Assembly: GCF_003591175.1 (NCBI RefSeq)
Contig: NZ_QYYG01000001.1
Coordinates: forward strand, 1-64,000
Source of the DNA: Serratia inhibens
GTDB taxonomy: Bacteria; Pseudomonadota; Gammaproteobacteria; Enterobacterales; Enterobacteriaceae
Length of the DNA stretch: 64,000 nucleotides
Direction: 5' to 3'
In this document: positions 1-9,155 of the stretch, one piece after another
Position numbering within the stretch: the stretch's first letter is position 1
Layout of the letters: each line of letters opens with the position of its first letter
Made by a program: the position numbers and the translations under genes
Notes under the pieces: model-generated
The model's database searches: none
The model's input: the letters and a program-made list of their open reading frames with translations, nothing else
Told to the model about the DNA's origin: nothing

Positions 1-51
1 GTGGAAGCTGTGTTTACCAAGGTCGATACCAATCAGCGTAACGTTTTGCAT
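1..51 (-). CDS. IS110/IS1111-family transposase, N-terminal end only (runs off the window)
   Basis: Only the first 17 codons lie in the window; the gene continues leftwards beyond base 1. The reading MQNVTLIGIDLGKHSFH is the typical N-terminus of IS110/IS1111 DEDD transposases, and the Asp of IGIDLGK would be the first acidic residue of the RuvC-like catalytic site. These enzymes move an element without ordinary terminal inverted repeats, guided by a bridge RNA. The short non-coding stretch before the start codon, hemmed in by znuB at 167, fits the IS1111 branch, whose long non-coding segment lies beyond the transposase. Completeness and activity cannot be judged. Confidence 0.75.
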   Translation of the reverse strand, partial: MQNVTLIGIDLGKHSFH

Positions 52-65
52 GATGATCCCCTTCA

Positions 66-104
66 GAAAGAAAAACACCCTGTCAGCGTACGCCTCACAG
101 GGTG
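66..104 (-). terminator. Terminator-like hairpin between znuB and the IS transposase
   Basis: CACCCTGT at 76-83 pairs with ACAGGGTG at 97-104. Read on the minus strand the stem is followed by a TTTTTCTTTC tract, so it could stop transcripts running from znuB into the IS. A second stem, AGGGCCGC/GCGGCCCT at 122-141, lies closer to the znuB stop but has no T-run. The first hairpin could instead be a subterminal structure of the IS; the IS boundary is not visible. Confidence 0.6.
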
Positions 105-166
105 GGGGTGACCATCTCATTAGGGCCGCTGTTGCGGCCCTTGTCACATCTGCAGACAGCCTGGAA

Positions 167-952
167 TCAGGCCTGCTGCTTCCTGAATAAACTCAGCACA
201 AACAGCACCGCAGCGCTCAGCACCACAGATGGGCCGGCCGGGGTATCGTAAAATGCCGAGAAGGCCAGCCCGCCAGTGACGGCAAGCATGCCTGTCAGCA
301 CCGCATAACCGGCCATTTGCTCAGGCGTACGGGCGAAACGACGAGCCGTCGCCGCCGGAATAATCAGCAAAGAAGTGATGATCAGCGCGCCGACGAACTT
401 CATCGCCAGACCAATGGTCAGAGCGGTGACCAGCATCAGCACGGTGCGCGCCCGTACCAGATTAACGCCGTCTACATGCGCCAGCTCAGGGCTGATGGTC
501 ATCGACAGCAGGTTGCGCCACTGCCACCACAGGATCAGCAGCACGACGCTGACGCCGATACCAATCATCCAGATATCGCTAAAGGTGACAGACAACAGAT
601 CGCCAAACAGGTAAGCCATCAGATCGACCCGCACGTTGGACATTAGCGCCACCACCACCAAACCCAGCGACAGCGCGCTATGCGCCATAATGCCGAGCAG
701 GGTATCAACGGAAAGTTGCGGCCGGCGCTCCAGCCACACCAGCACCAGAGCCAGCACCAGCGTTACGGCAATCACCGCATAAAAAGGATTCACATCCAAC
801 AGCAGGCCGAAGGCCACACCAAGCAGCGAGGCGTGCGCCAAGGTATCGCCAAAGTAGGACATTCGGCGCCAGACAACAAATGAGCCTAGCGGGCCGGCGG
901 CCCCAGCCAGCAGCACCCCGGCCAGCCAGCCGGGTAATAACAGTTCGATCAT
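167..952 (-). CDS. znuB: Zinc ABC transporter permease ZnuB
   Basis: Inner-membrane permease of the high-affinity zinc importer ZnuABC. The 261-residue protein, the usual length, is a chain of hydrophobic segments with the ABC-3 family signature ([18 protein letters not shown] near the N-terminus and [20 protein letters not shown] near residue 185). Its start codon overlaps the end of znuC by 4 bp, so the two are translationally coupled and form a znuCB unit read leftwards from the shared znuA/znuC control region. It should move Zn2+ released by ZnuA into the cytoplasm using ZnuC ATPase activity. Confidence 0.97.
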   Translation of the reverse strand: MIELLLPGWLAGVLLAGAAGPLGSFVVWRRMSYFGDTLAHASLLGVAFGLLLDVNPFYAVIAVTLVLALVLVWLERRPQLSVDTLLGIMAHSALSLGLVVVALMSNVRVDLMAYLFGDLLSVTFSDIWMIGIGVSVVLLILWWQWRNLLSMTISPELAHVDGVNLVRARTVLMLVTALTIGLAMKFVGALIITSLLIIPAATARRFARTPEQMAGYAVLTGMLAVTGGLAFSAFYDTPAGPSVVLSAAVLFVLSLFRKQQA

Positions 953-1707
953 GCCTCACGGCCCCCGGTTTTCTTCAACACGATTCGTCCTTGCAGGTCG
1001 TGACGGTGGTTATGGTGGTGGCGATAAACCGCCAGCTGCTCCGCTCCCCGATTACCAAACATGGCGATAAATTCAGGGTGCATGGAGACCACTTCCGGCG
1101 CGCCGGAACAGCAGATGTGTTGGTTGAGACACAGCACTTCATCGGTTTTTGCCATCACCAGATGCAGGTCATGGGAAACCATCAATACCGCACAGCCCAA
1201 CTCTTTACGCAGTTGATCGATCAGATCGTACAGCGCCAGTTGGCCGTTGACGTCGACCCCCTGCGTCGGTTCATCCAGCACCAGCAACTGCGGTTTATTC
1301 AACAGCGCACGTGCCAGCAGAACCCGCTGGTTTTCGCCGCCGGAGAGCTTTTGCATCGGTTGATCGAGCAGATGAGCCGCCTGCACGCGTTTCAGCGCAG
1401 GCAGGATATCAGCTTTTTTTACACCGGGTTTCAGGCGCATAAAACGGCTGACGGTGAGTGGCAGGGTGGCGTCGAGGTGCAGTTTTTGCGGCACATAACC
1501 GATGCGCAGGCCCGGCTCGCGCACAATGGTGCCTTCGGTTGGCGCAATTAGCCCCAGCACCACCCGTACCAGCGTAGATTTACCCGCGCCGTTAGGGCCG
1601 AGCAGCGTCAGAATACGGCCCGGCTGGAGGTTGAGCGAAATATTCGACAGAACCTTGCGGCTACCAAAGGTGACGGTGATATTTTTTAGCGTTGTCAGTG
1701 TAGACAT
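949..1707 (-). CDS. znuC: Zinc ABC transporter ATPase ZnuC
   Basis: ATPase subunit of the zinc importer, 252 residues. Visible motifs are Walker [10 protein letters not shown] (about residues 38-46), the ABC signature LSGGENQRV, Walker B LLVLDEP and the switch His in VSHD. The C-terminus is His-rich (YRHHHNHRH), a metal-binding tail typical of enterobacterial ZnuC. The gene is divergent from znuA with 54 bp between the start codons, and the Zur-box in that gap should repress both transcripts when zinc is sufficient. It overlaps znuB by 4 bp. Confidence 0.97.
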   Translation of the reverse strand: MSTLTTLKNITVTFGSRKVLSNISLNLQPGRILTLLGPNGAGKSTLVRVVLGLIAPTEGTIVREPGLRIGYVPQKLHLDATLPLTVSRFMRLKPGVKKADILPALKRVQAAHLLDQPMQKLSGGENQRVLLARALLNKPQLLVLDEPTQGVDVNGQLALYDLIDQLRKELGCAVLMVSHDLHLVMAKTDEVLCLNQHICCSGAPEVVSMHPEFIAMFGNRGAEQLAVYRHHHNHRHDLQGRIVLKKTGGREA

Positions 1708-1735
1708 CTCGTGATTACATTTTGCAGAACTAACC

Positions 1736-1757
1736 GAATGTTATAATATCACGCCTC
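1736..1757. promoter_or_regulatory. Zur operator in the znuA/znuC divergent promoter
   Basis: GAATGTTATAATATCACGCC closely matches the E. coli znuA/znuC Zur site, which has the core ATGTTATAATATCAC. It includes a TATAAT that can act as a -10 element. Zinc-loaded Zur bound here would block both znuA and znuCB. Confidence 0.85.
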
Positions 1758-1761
1758 GCTG

Positions 1762-2742
1762 ATGAAAACGACGGGATTACTGAGAATGGCACAGAAAAAT
1801 AAATGGCTGCAACGTACGCTGCTGGCCAGCGCATTGATGATGGTCGGGCCGCTGAACGGCGCTTATGCCGCGGTAGTGACTTCCATTCGTCCTCTGGGGT
1901 TTATCGCTTCTGCGATAGCCGATGGCGTGACACCCACCGAGGTGCTGTTGCCGGATGGTGCTTCGCCGCATGATTTTGCTCTGCGGCCTTCCGATATCCA
2001 ACGCCTGCGTGCCGCCGATCTGGTGGTGTGGGTGGGGCCGGACATGGAAGCTTTTCTGACCAAGTCGTTAACTCCGGTTTCGGCCAATCGGCAGTTGGCT
2101 ATCAGCGAACTTAACGGGATCAAACCCTTGTTGATGAAGGGCGACGATGATCACGATCATGGCAATGATCATGCAGCCGATGCGCATAATCATGCGGATC
2201 ATGAAGAAGAGGACGGCCATCATCACGGCGAATATAATATGCACGTTTGGTTGTCCCCGGAAGTGGCAAAAGTGACCGCGATCGCGATTCACGACAGGTT
2301 ATTGGAACTTATGCCGCAAAATAAGGACAAATTAGACGCAAACCTGCGCCAGTTCGAGAATCTGCTGACGCAAACTGACAAAAATGTTGGTAACATGCTT
2401 AGGCCTGTGCAAGGTAAGGGATATTTTGTTTTTCATGACGCTTACGGCTACTTTGAAAAACACTTCGGCTTGAGCCCACTGGGCCATTTTACCGTTAATC
2501 CCGAAATACAGCCTGGAGCACAGCGCTTACACCAAATTCGAACACAGTTGGTTGAGCAGAAAGCAGTCTGCGTTTTTGCTGAGCCACAATTCAGACCGGC
2601 CGTAATCAATGCCGTTGCCAAGGGGACCAAAGTGCGTTCTGGAACGCTGGACCCGCTGGGCACCGGCATCGCACTGGGGAAAGACAGCTACGGGAACTTC
2701 CTGACTCAGCTGTCAAGCCAGTACGTGAGCTGCCTGAAGTAA
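1762..2742 (+). CDS. znuA: Periplasmic zinc-binding protein ZnuA
   Basis: Cluster 9 (A-1) solute-binding protein that captures Zn2+ in the periplasm and delivers it to ZnuBC. The N-terminus carries a Sec signal peptide ending near GAYA-AVV. The mature part has the metal ligand His in [12 protein letters not shown], the flexible His/Asp/Glu-rich loop typical of zinc-specific members (about residues 129-157, with HDHGNDH and DGHHHGE), and the conserved ends FVFHDAYGY and [13 protein letters not shown]. The start at 1762 lies almost on the promoter; the in-frame ATG at 1786 (MAQKNKW) is an equally plausible start and gives a cleaner signal peptide. Confidence 0.96.
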   Translation: MKTTGLLRMAQKNKWLQRTLLASALMMVGPLNGAYAAVVTSIRPLGFIASAIADGVTPTEVLLPDGASPHDFALRPSDIQRLRAADLVVWVGPDMEAFLTKSLTPVSANRQLAISELNGIKPLLMKGDDDHDHGNDHAADAHNHADHEEEDGHHHGEYNMHVWLSPEVAKVTAIAIHDRLLELMPQNKDKLDANLRQFENLLTQTDKNVGNMLRPVQGKGYFVFHDAYGYFEKHFGLSPLGHFTVNPEIQPGAQRLHQIRTQLVEQKAVCVFAEPQFRPAVINAVAKGTKVRSGTLDPLGTGIALGKDSYGNFLTQLSSQYVSCLK

Positions 2743-2763
2743 AGATTATGAGGATAATATCGA

Positions 2764-4086
2764 GTGCAGCAGATAGTCCGAACTATCGCTCTGGCGTATA
2801 ACAATCTGCCACGGCCCCATCGCGTCATGCTGGGGTCGCTGACAGTGGTCACACTGGCCGTTGCCGTTTGGCGGCCTTTTGTTTATCACCCAGATCATAA
2901 CCCTATCGTTAAGAATATCGAGTTAGAATCCAGCCAGTTACGGTCCTTACTGCCAGAAGCCAGTGAGCCGATCGACCTTGACCAAGCCACTCCCGATGAT
3001 GACATCCCACAGGATGAGCTGGACCAGAAGGTCGCCGGCGAAGATGGCGTGCATGAATATGTAGTTTCTACCGGCGATACGCTGGGCAGCATTCTGACCC
3101 AGTACGGCATAGATATGTCAGACGTATCTCTGCTCGCATCGCAAAATCGCGACCTGCGTAATCTGAAGATCGGTCAGCAACTGTCGTGGACGGTAAACGA
3201 TGCCGGCGATCTGCAACGTTTGACCTGGGAAATTTCTCGGCGTGAAACCCGTACCTACGATCGCGTAGGCAACAGTTTCAAGGAAACTCAGGAAGCCCAA
3301 CAGGGCGAGTGGCGTAATAACGTGATCAGCGGCCGCCTCAATGGCAGTTTCGTCAGCAGCGCCAGTGATGCCGGCCTGAGCCGCGCCGAAATCAATGCGG
3401 TGATCAAAGCGCTGCAGTGGCAGTTGGATTTCCGCAAACTGCGCAAAGGCGACCAATTCTCGGTATTGATGTCCCGCGAACACTTTGACGGCAAGAGCTC
3501 GCAAAGCCAGTTGCTGGGCGTGCGCATGCGTTCCGGCGGCAAGGATTATTACGCCATCCGCGCCGAAGACGGCAAATTCTATGATCGTCAAGGCTCCGGC
3601 CTGGCGCGCGGCTTTATGCGCTTCCCAACCATGAAGCAGTTCCGCATTTCTTCAAACTTCAATCCGCGCCGGGTGAATCCGGTAACCGGGCGCATTGCGC
3701 CGCACAAAGGCGTCGATTTTGCGATGCCGGTTGGTACTCCGGTGCTGGCGGTGGGGGACGGTGAAGTATTGATCGCCAAACGCAGCGGTGCCGCAGGCAA
3801 TTATGTGGCGATTCGCCATGGTCGCCAGTACACCACACGTTATATGCACCTGAAAAAACTGCTGGTTAAGCCAGGGCAGAAGGTGAAACGTGGCGACCGT
3901 ATCGCGTTATCGGGCAACACCGGTCGTTCTACCGGGCCGCACCTGCATTTCGAAATGTGGACCAACCAACAGGCAGTCAACCCATTGACGGCGAAACTGC
4001 CGCGCTCTGAAGGGCTGAGCGGTAAAGATCGCAGCGATTATCTGGCGCAGGTGAAGGAAGTGGTTCCTCAACTTCAGCTGGATTGA
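2764..4086 (+). CDS. mepM: Murein DD-endopeptidase MepM
   Basis: Periplasmic, membrane-anchored peptidoglycan hydrolase that cuts D-Ala-mDAP cross-links so that the wall can expand. The 440 residues comprise an N-terminal membrane anchor (VMLGSLTVVTLAVAVW, about 21-36), a LysM-type binding domain (EYVVSTGDTLGSIL onward, near 97), a long spacer, and a C-terminal M23 metallopeptidase domain with zinc ligands in HKGVDFAMPVG and GPHLHFEM. The GTG start at 2764 is 21 bp after the znuA stop, so read-through from znuA is likely; in E. coli it also sits between znuA and lpxM. Confidence 0.95.
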   Translation: MQQIVRTIALAYNNLPRPHRVMLGSLTVVTLAVAVWRPFVYHPDHNPIVKNIELESSQLRSLLPEASEPIDLDQATPDDDIPQDELDQKVAGEDGVHEYVVSTGDTLGSILTQYGIDMSDVSLLASQNRDLRNLKIGQQLSWTVNDAGDLQRLTWEISRRETRTYDRVGNSFKETQEAQQGEWRNNVISGRLNGSFVSSASDAGLSRAEINAVIKALQWQLDFRKLRKGDQFSVLMSREHFDGKSSQSQLLGVRMRSGGKDYYAIRAEDGKFYDRQGSGLARGFMRFPTMKQFRISSNFNPRRVNPVTGRIAPHKGVDFAMPVGTPVLAVGDGEVLIAKRSGAAGNYVAIRHGRQYTTRYMHLKKLLVKPGQKVKRGDRIALSGNTGRSTGPHLHFEMWTNQQAVNPLTAKLPRSEGLSGKDRSDYLAQVKEVVPQLQLD

Positions 4087-4235
4087 TCCTTCTGTTCGGG
4101 CGCGTTGCCGCGCCAGTGATCCCATCGGCCTGATTGCGGGCCGATGCTGTTTTATATTGGCGATTCGTGGTTGTTAATTGCAAAATCATTCTTTGCAATT
4201 ATGATTAGCCGAACCGCTAAGTTAAGAGCTTGTGC

Positions 4236-5204
4236 ATGCAAAACGAGAAAAAATCGAACCTGGAGTTCATCCCGCAATTTCAAAAAGCCTTTTACCATCC
4301 GCGCTACTGGGGCGTTTGGCTGGGAACCGGGTTGATGGCCGGTATTTCACTGATCCCTGCTCGCTTGCGCGACCCGGTGCTCGGAGCCGTGGGCAAGTTG
4401 GCCGGCAAAGTGGCCAAAAGCGCGCGCCGCCGTGCGCGTATCAACTTGCTGTATTGCCTGCCGGAAGTACCGGAGAACGAACGCGAGCATATTATTGACG
4501 AGATGTTCGCCACCGCACCGCAATCGATGATTCTGATGGCGGAACTGGCCTGCACCAAACCGGAGAAAGTGCTGAAGCGCGTGCGTTGGCATGGTGAAGA
4601 GGTGCTGGATAAGATCCGCGAGGAAGGCCGAAACGTGATTTTCCTGGTGCCGCATGGTTGGGCGGTGGATGTGCCCGCAATGCTGATGGCGGCGCGTGGC
4701 CAGCCGATGGCGGCGATGTTCCACAACCAAAGCAATCCCCTGGTGGATTATCTGTGGAATGCGGTGCGCCGTAAGTTCGGTGGCCGGATGCATGCGCGCA
4801 ATGACGGCATCAAGCCATTTATCAGTTCAGTGCGTCAGGGGTATTGGGGCTATTATCTGCCCGATCAGGATCACGGTGCCGAACACAGCGAGTTCGTCGA
4901 CTTTTTCGCTACCTATAAAGCGACGTTGCCGGCGGTAGGCCGTTTGATGAAGGTGTGCCGTGCGGCAATCGTGCCTTTGTTCCCGGTGTATGACGGCAAA
5001 ACCAGCATGTTGGATATCTATATTCGCCCGCCGATGGATGATTTGGCCGTGGCTGACGATCCCTATATTGCGCGCCGCATGAATGAAGAAGTTGAGAATT
5101 TGGTGGGGCCGAATCCAGAGCAGTACACCTGGATCCTCAAACTGCTGAAAACGCGTAAAGAAGGGGAAACCGAGCCCTATTCGCGCGACGATTTGTATCG
5201 CTAA
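4236..5204 (+). CDS. lpxM: Lipid A myristoyltransferase LpxM (late acyltransferase)
   Basis: Inner-membrane acyltransferase that adds the last secondary acyl chain to Kdo2-lipid A. The 322-residue protein has an N-terminal membrane segment (WGVWLGTGLMAGISLIPA) and the HX4D-type catalytic motif in VPHGWAVDVPA. The C-terminal half (YYLPDQDHG, FFATYKATLPAVGRL) is standard for the LpxL/LpxM/LpxP family. The chosen ATG at 4236 has AAGAG 7 bp upstream; an in-frame TTG at 4230 is too close to that site. The neighbour mepM upstream matches the E. coli msbB context, which favours LpxM over LpxL. Confidence 0.95.
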   Translation: MQNEKKSNLEFIPQFQKAFYHPRYWGVWLGTGLMAGISLIPARLRDPVLGAVGKLAGKVAKSARRRARINLLYCLPEVPENEREHIIDEMFATAPQSMILMAELACTKPEKVLKRVRWHGEEVLDKIREEGRNVIFLVPHGWAVDVPAMLMAARGQPMAAMFHNQSNPLVDYLWNAVRRKFGGRMHARNDGIKPFISSVRQGYWGYYLPDQDHGAEHSEFVDFFATYKATLPAVGRLMKVCRAAIVPLFPVYDGKTSMLDIYIRPPMDDLAVADDPYIARRMNEEVENLVGPNPEQYTWILKLLKTRKEGETEPYSRDDLYR

Positions 5205-5226
5205 GCGACATCGTCGCTCAGGCCTG

Positions 5227-5265
5227 AAGGGCCAGTCATCGAAAGGTGTCTGGCCCTTTGTTTTT
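5227..5265 (+). terminator. lpxM terminator
   Basis: AAGGGCCAG (5227-5235) pairs with CTGGCCCTT (5250-5258), followed by TTGTTTTT. It separates lpxM from the convergent LRR gene. Confidence 0.85.
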
Positions 5266-5272
5266 GCTGCGC

Positions 5273-6157
5273 TTATATATGTACCAGGCAGCCCTGCGCA
5301 ATCAACGGCTCCAGCACCGCCGGCATCTGGGCGAAGTTGTTCCAGCGCAAATCCAATCGCCGCAGGCGAGTCAATGCCGCCATGCTGTCCGGCAGCTCAC
5401 ACAAGCGGTTGGCACGCAGATCAAGCGTGGTGAGCGTGGTTAGTTGACCAAAGCCGTCTGGAAGCTGCCGTAGCCGATTAGAGCGCAGATTGAGGTCGGT
5501 CAGGTTGGCCAGGTGGCAGAGTGCCGCAGGCAGCTTGCTGATGGCGTTATTTTCCACGTCCAGTACCGCCAGTTCAGGGCATTGCGAGATTTCTTCAGGC
5601 AGCGTTTCCAGGCGATTGTTCATCAGATGCAGTTCCCGCAGCGCGGTCAACTGGCCGATGGTAGCCGGCAGCGCGGTAATCTGGTTGTTATATAGCCTCA
5701 ATTCCTGCAAACCACTCAATTGAACAATGGCAGCAGGCAGTTCGCTTAGTTGGTTATCGGTCACGTTCAGATAACGCAATTTATGCAAGCAGCCCAGCTC
5801 GCTGGGCAGCGTGCTGAAAGCGTTGTCGCTCAGATAAAGATAAGTCAGTTCGCTGAGTTGGCCGATGCCGGCGGGCACCCGGTCGGCTTTGTTGTGGCCG
5901 CAATCCAGCATCGCCAGCTTTTGCAATTGACCTAGTTCTTCCGGCAGTTCACTGAGTTGGTTGCAAGAGATATTCAGTACCTGCAGGTCGCGATGCTGAA
6001 AAATTTGCGCCGGGAACTGGCGGAGGCGATTGCCGTACAAGCTGATTTTCAGTAATGCGCTACCCTGCAGGTGGGATCCCTCCAGGCTTTCCAGCCCCTG
6101 GCCGTCAAGATCCAGTTCAAGCGAGCTGCAGTTTTGCTGTGGGTGTTGATGAAGCAT
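5273..6157 (-). CDS. Leucine-rich repeat protein, 12 repeats of about 23 residues
   Basis: A 294-residue protein made almost wholly of leucine-rich repeats. Twelve units of about 23 residues follow the pattern LxxLxLxxNxLxxLPxxIxQL (for example LRELHLMNNRLETLPEEISQ), capped by a short polar N-terminus and the end GCLVHI. There is no signal peptide, membrane segment or attached enzyme domain, so it is probably a cytoplasmic binding scaffold. The 23-residue spacing differs from the 20-22-residue LPX repeats of YopM/IpaH effectors. The ATG at 6157 is preceded by GGAGAG; longer in-frame starts would run back into the pykA terminator. Partner and function unknown. It is not part of the E. coli lpxM-pykA region. 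Confidence 0.85.
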   Translation of the reverse strand: MLHQHPQQNCSSLELDLDGQGLESLEGSHLQGSALLKISLYGNRLRQFPAQIFQHRDLQVLNISCNQLSELPEELGQLQKLAMLDCGHNKADRVPAGIGQLSELTYLYLSDNAFSTLPSELGCLHKLRYLNVTDNQLSELPAAIVQLSGLQELRLYNNQITALPATIGQLTALRELHLMNNRLETLPEEISQCPELAVLDVENNAISKLPAALCHLANLTDLNLRSNRLRQLPDGFGQLTTLTTLDLRANRLCELPDSMAALTRLRRLDLRWNNFAQMPAVLEPLIAQGCLVHI

Positions 6158-6221
6158 CTTGGCTCTCCGTTTGCCGTCGTGGCGACTGGAGACGAGTTTA
6201 TCAGGCGGAAAGAGCGGTGCG

Positions 6222-6252
6222 GGAAAAAATGCCGGCCGCGTTAACGGCCGGC
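6222..6252 (-). terminator. pykA terminator
   Basis: GCCGGCCG (6231-6238) pairs with CGGCCGGC (6245-6252); on the minus strand the stem is followed by ATTTTTTCCC. It lies just after the pykA stop and before the LRR gene, which therefore needs its own promoter or depends on read-through. Confidence 0.85.
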
Positions 6253-6263
6253 GGCAAGCGCGA

Positions 6264-7706
6264 TTACTCGACGCGCAGGATACGGCTGGTGTTGGTGGTG
6301 CCAACGGTTTCCATCACGTCGCCCTGCGTCACGATAACCAGGTCGCCTGAAACCAGGAAGCCTTTGTCGCGCAGGCGATTCACCGCATCATTGGCCGCGA
6401 CGACGCCGTCGTTATGGCTGTCGAAGTAAACCGGGGTAACGCCGCGATAGAGCGCGGTCAGGTTCAGCGTGTGCTCATGACGTGACATGGCGAAGATCGG
6501 CAACCCGGAGCTGATGCGGGACATCATCAGCGCAGTACGGCCTGATTCTGTCATGGCGATCAGTGCAGTTACGCCTTTCAGGTGGTTGGCTGCGTACATT
6601 GAAGACATGGCAATGGCTTCTTCGATGTTGTCGAACTGCACGTCCAAGCGGTGTTTGGAAACGTTGATGCTTGGGATCTTTTCAGCGCCCAAACAAACAC
6701 GTGCCATTGCCGCTACGGTTTCGGCCGGGTACTGGCCCGCTGCGGTTTCGGCAGACAGCATGACGGCGTCGGTACCATCCAGCACGGCGTTCGCCACGTC
6801 CATGACTTCGGCGCGGGTTGGCATCGGGTTGGTGATCATCGATTCCATCATCTGGGTCGCGGTGATGACGGCGCGGTTCAGCGTGCGGGCGCGACGGATC
6901 AGTTTTTTCTGGATGCCGACCAGTTCAGGATCGCCGATTTCGACACCCAGGTCGCCACGGGCAACCATCACCACGTCGGAAGCCAGGATGATGTCGTCCA
7001 TTGCTTCGTCGCTGCACACGGCTTCGGCACGTTCAACTTTAGAAACGATCTTGGCGTTGCAACCTGCATCGCGCGCCAGACGGCGTGCGTAGTTCAGATC
7101 TTCGCCGGTACGCGGGAAGGAAACCGCCAGATAGTCGACGCCGATTTTCGCCGCGGTGATGATATCGGCTTTATCTTTCTCGGTCAGGGCTTCTGCGGAC
7201 AGGCCACCGCCCAGCTTGTTGATGCCTTTGTTGTTGGACAGCGGGCCGCCAACGGTCACTTCGGTAAACACTTTCATGCCCTGAACTTCGAGCACTTTCA
7301 GCTGTACGCGGCCGTCGTCCAGCAGCAGTACGTCGCCCGGTACCACGTCGGCTGGCAGGCCTTTATAGTCGATACCGACTTTTTCTTTATCGCCTTCACC
7401 TTTTGACATGTTGGCATCGAGCAGGAATTTGTCACCAATATTGAGGAAGATTTTGCCTTCCTTAAAGGTGGAAACGCGGATTTTCGGCCCTTGCAGGTCG
7501 CCCAGAATAGCGACGTGACGCCCCAGTTTGGCAGCGATTTCGCGCACTTTATCTGCACGAGCCTGATGATCTTCCGCGCTGCCGTGGGAAAAGTTGAGCC
7601 GAACCACGTTAGCGCCTGCGGCAATGATCTTTTCCAGATTATTGTCGCGGTCAGTAGCCGGGCCAAGGGTGGTAACAATTTTGGTTCTTCTGAGCCGTCT
7701 GGACAT
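6264..7706 (-). CDS. pykA: Pyruvate kinase II (PykA)
   Basis: Cytoplasmic enzyme that converts phosphoenolpyruvate and ADP to pyruvate and ATP. The 480 residues equal E. coli PykA and are nearly identical over long stretches. Visible motifs include the N-terminal [14 protein letters not shown], the active-site block [12 protein letters not shown] with its catalytic Lys, and the nucleotide/metal block [20 protein letters not shown]. It is the AMP-activated type II isozyme by similarity. It is transcribed leftwards from a promoter carrying a HexR box (7780-7794), next to hexR and near zwf, as in E. coli. Confidence 0.98.
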   Translation of the reverse strand: MSRRLRRTKIVTTLGPATDRDNNLEKIIAAGANVVRLNFSHGSAEDHQARADKVREIAAKLGRHVAILGDLQGPKIRVSTFKEGKIFLNIGDKFLLDANMSKGEGDKEKVGIDYKGLPADVVPGDVLLLDDGRVQLKVLEVQGMKVFTEVTVGGPLSNNKGINKLGGGLSAEALTEKDKADIITAAKIGVDYLAVSFPRTGEDLNYARRLARDAGCNAKIVSKVERAEAVCSDEAMDDIILASDVVMVARGDLGVEIGDPELVGIQKKLIRRARTLNRAVITATQMMESMITNPMPTRAEVMDVANAVLDGTDAVMLSAETAAGQYPAETVAAMARVCLGAEKIPSINVSKHRLDVQFDNIEEAIAMSSMYAANHLKGVTALIAMTESGRTALMMSRISSGLPIFAMSRHEHTLNLTALYRGVTPVYFDSHNDGVVAANDAVNRLRDKGFLVSGDLVIVTQGDVMETVGTTNTSRILRVE

Positions 7707-7779
7707 GTATTACTCCGTTGACTGGTGAAGCAAAGTATTGGTGTTGCGATAACGTCGGATAACGAAACCAGGAGTGAAA

Positions 7780-7794
7780 TGTAATTTTACTACA
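7780..7794. promoter_or_regulatory. HexR box upstream of pykA
   Basis: TGTAATTTTACTACA is a near-perfect inverted repeat of the TGTAA-N5-TTACA type bound by HexR. It lies 73 bp before the pykA start. HexR should act here until KDPG releases it. Confidence 0.8.
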
Positions 7795-7887
7795 CTGATG
7801 TTTCACCCGGGTTACCCGCATGAGCGTTTTACAGGTACTGCATCTAATACTGCCGTTCGAATCTTCCCGGCAGGTTTTTTACATCGG

Positions 7888-8760
7888 TTACGAGTCGAAA
7901 TTATTCGGGATAACCGCACCCTTATCAAAGCGCGATTCTTTTAACGCTTCCTTGACCCGCTTCAAGTTATCTCTGAATTTAGCCCCTCTGCGCAAGGTAA
8001 ATCCGGTGGCCAGAACGTCGATGAGCGTTAATTGCGCAATTCGGGACACCATCGGCATATAAACGTCAGTATCCTCCGGCACATCAAGCAGCAGAGACAG
8101 CGTCGCCGCATGGGCGAGAGGGGTATCGCGGGAGGTGATGGCGATCACCGTGGCGTCGTTTTCACGCGCCAGTTGCGCCATTTCAACCAGGTTTTTGGTG
8201 CGGCCGGTGTGGGAAATCAGCACCACCACGTCGCCTTCGCTGGAGTTCATGCATCCCATGCGCTGCATGACGATGTCATCGAAGTAGACCACCGGGATAT
8301 TAAAACGGAAAAATTTGTTCATCGCGTCGTGGGCGACCGCCGCCGACGCGCCTAAACCAAAGAAAGAGATCTTTTTTGCCTGCGTAAGCAGGTCAACCGC
8401 ACGATTGATTGCGGCAATATCTAAATTTGCCTTTACTGTATCCAGACAGGCCATTACCGATTCAAATATTTTACCGGTGTAGGAATCGACGCTGTCATCT
8501 TCCTCCACGTTGCGATTTACGTAAGGGGTGCCGTTGGCCAGGCTTTGCGCCAGATGCAGCTTGAAATCCGGGAAACCCTTGGTATCGAGACGGCGGCAAA
8601 AACGATTGACGGTAGGTTCGCTGACGTCCGCCATTTTGGCCAGCGTTGCGATACTGGAGTGAATGGCGGTTTGCGGGGAGGCCAGGATCACCTCGGCGAC
8701 TTTCCTTTCAGATTTGCTCAGGAGCTCCAGATGGCTCTGGATTTTTTCCAGCGTATTCAT
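7888..8760 (-). CDS. hexR: RpiR-family transcriptional regulator HexR
   Basis: KDPG-responsive regulator of central sugar metabolism. The protein has an N-terminal RpiR helix-turn-helix (about residues 1-75, with VSEPTVNRFCRRLDTKGFPD) and a C-terminal SIS sugar-phosphate domain (FFGLGASAAVAHDAMNKFF, LISHTGRTKNLVEMA). The start at 8760 (MNTLEKIQSHLE) gives 290 residues and aligns with E. coli HexR (289). Longer in-frame starts at 8778 and 8802 exist but would add residues absent from the family. It lies between its likely targets pykA and zwf, each with a HexR box, and is read away from zwf. Confidence 0.96.
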   Translation of the reverse strand: MNTLEKIQSHLELLSKSERKVAEVILASPQTAIHSSIATLAKMADVSEPTVNRFCRRLDTKGFPDFKLHLAQSLANGTPYVNRNVEEDDSVDSYTGKIFESVMACLDTVKANLDIAAINRAVDLLTQAKKISFFGLGASAAVAHDAMNKFFRFNIPVVYFDDIVMQRMGCMNSSEGDVVVLISHTGRTKNLVEMAQLARENDATVIAITSRDTPLAHAATLSLLLDVPEDTDVYMPMVSRIAQLTLIDVLATGFTLRRGAKFRDNLKRVKEALKESRFDKGAVIPNNFDS

Positions 8761-9155
8761 ATAACGAGAGTCACTCATGGTTTTATACCCGCAATCTTTC
8801 AAGTTTCCACCTGAAATCCATCGGATATGTCGATTTCAATCAAAGGAGAAATCAATGCCGGTTTAATGAAAATATACTACGTGCCGGTAACCGTTGGCAG
8901 TCTCGACAGAGGGTATGCAGACTTTTTTCATCAGAACATGACCTGTGTCTAACTTTCATAATGGTAAAAGAGCGTCAAAAAAGACAGAAAATTACAGTTT
9001 TTGGTTTCGGCGGCGGCGTTTAGGCCCGATCGCGCTTAACACTGGAGTTTCTGGGGCTTTTTTTCTGCTTTTGATCCGGGTTTACTGGCCGTAGTCAAAG
9101 AGAGTACATTAGTAATGTAAGAAAATTACAAATATCCTGCAACGAGGAGATGAAC
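8761..9155. other. hexR-zwf divergent intergenic region
   Basis: About 395 bp without a convincing gene. It holds the promoters of hexR (leftwards) and zwf (rightwards) and, at 9116-9130, a HexR box. Short in-frame openings in the left part lack a ribosome site and are not called. Confidence 0.7.
9116..9130. promoter_or_regulatory. HexR box upstream of zwf
   Basis: TGTAAGAAAATTACA has perfect TGTAA/TTACA arms with a 5-bp centre, the HexR pattern. It sits 25 bp before the zwf start codon, where bound HexR would block transcription. Confidence 0.8.
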
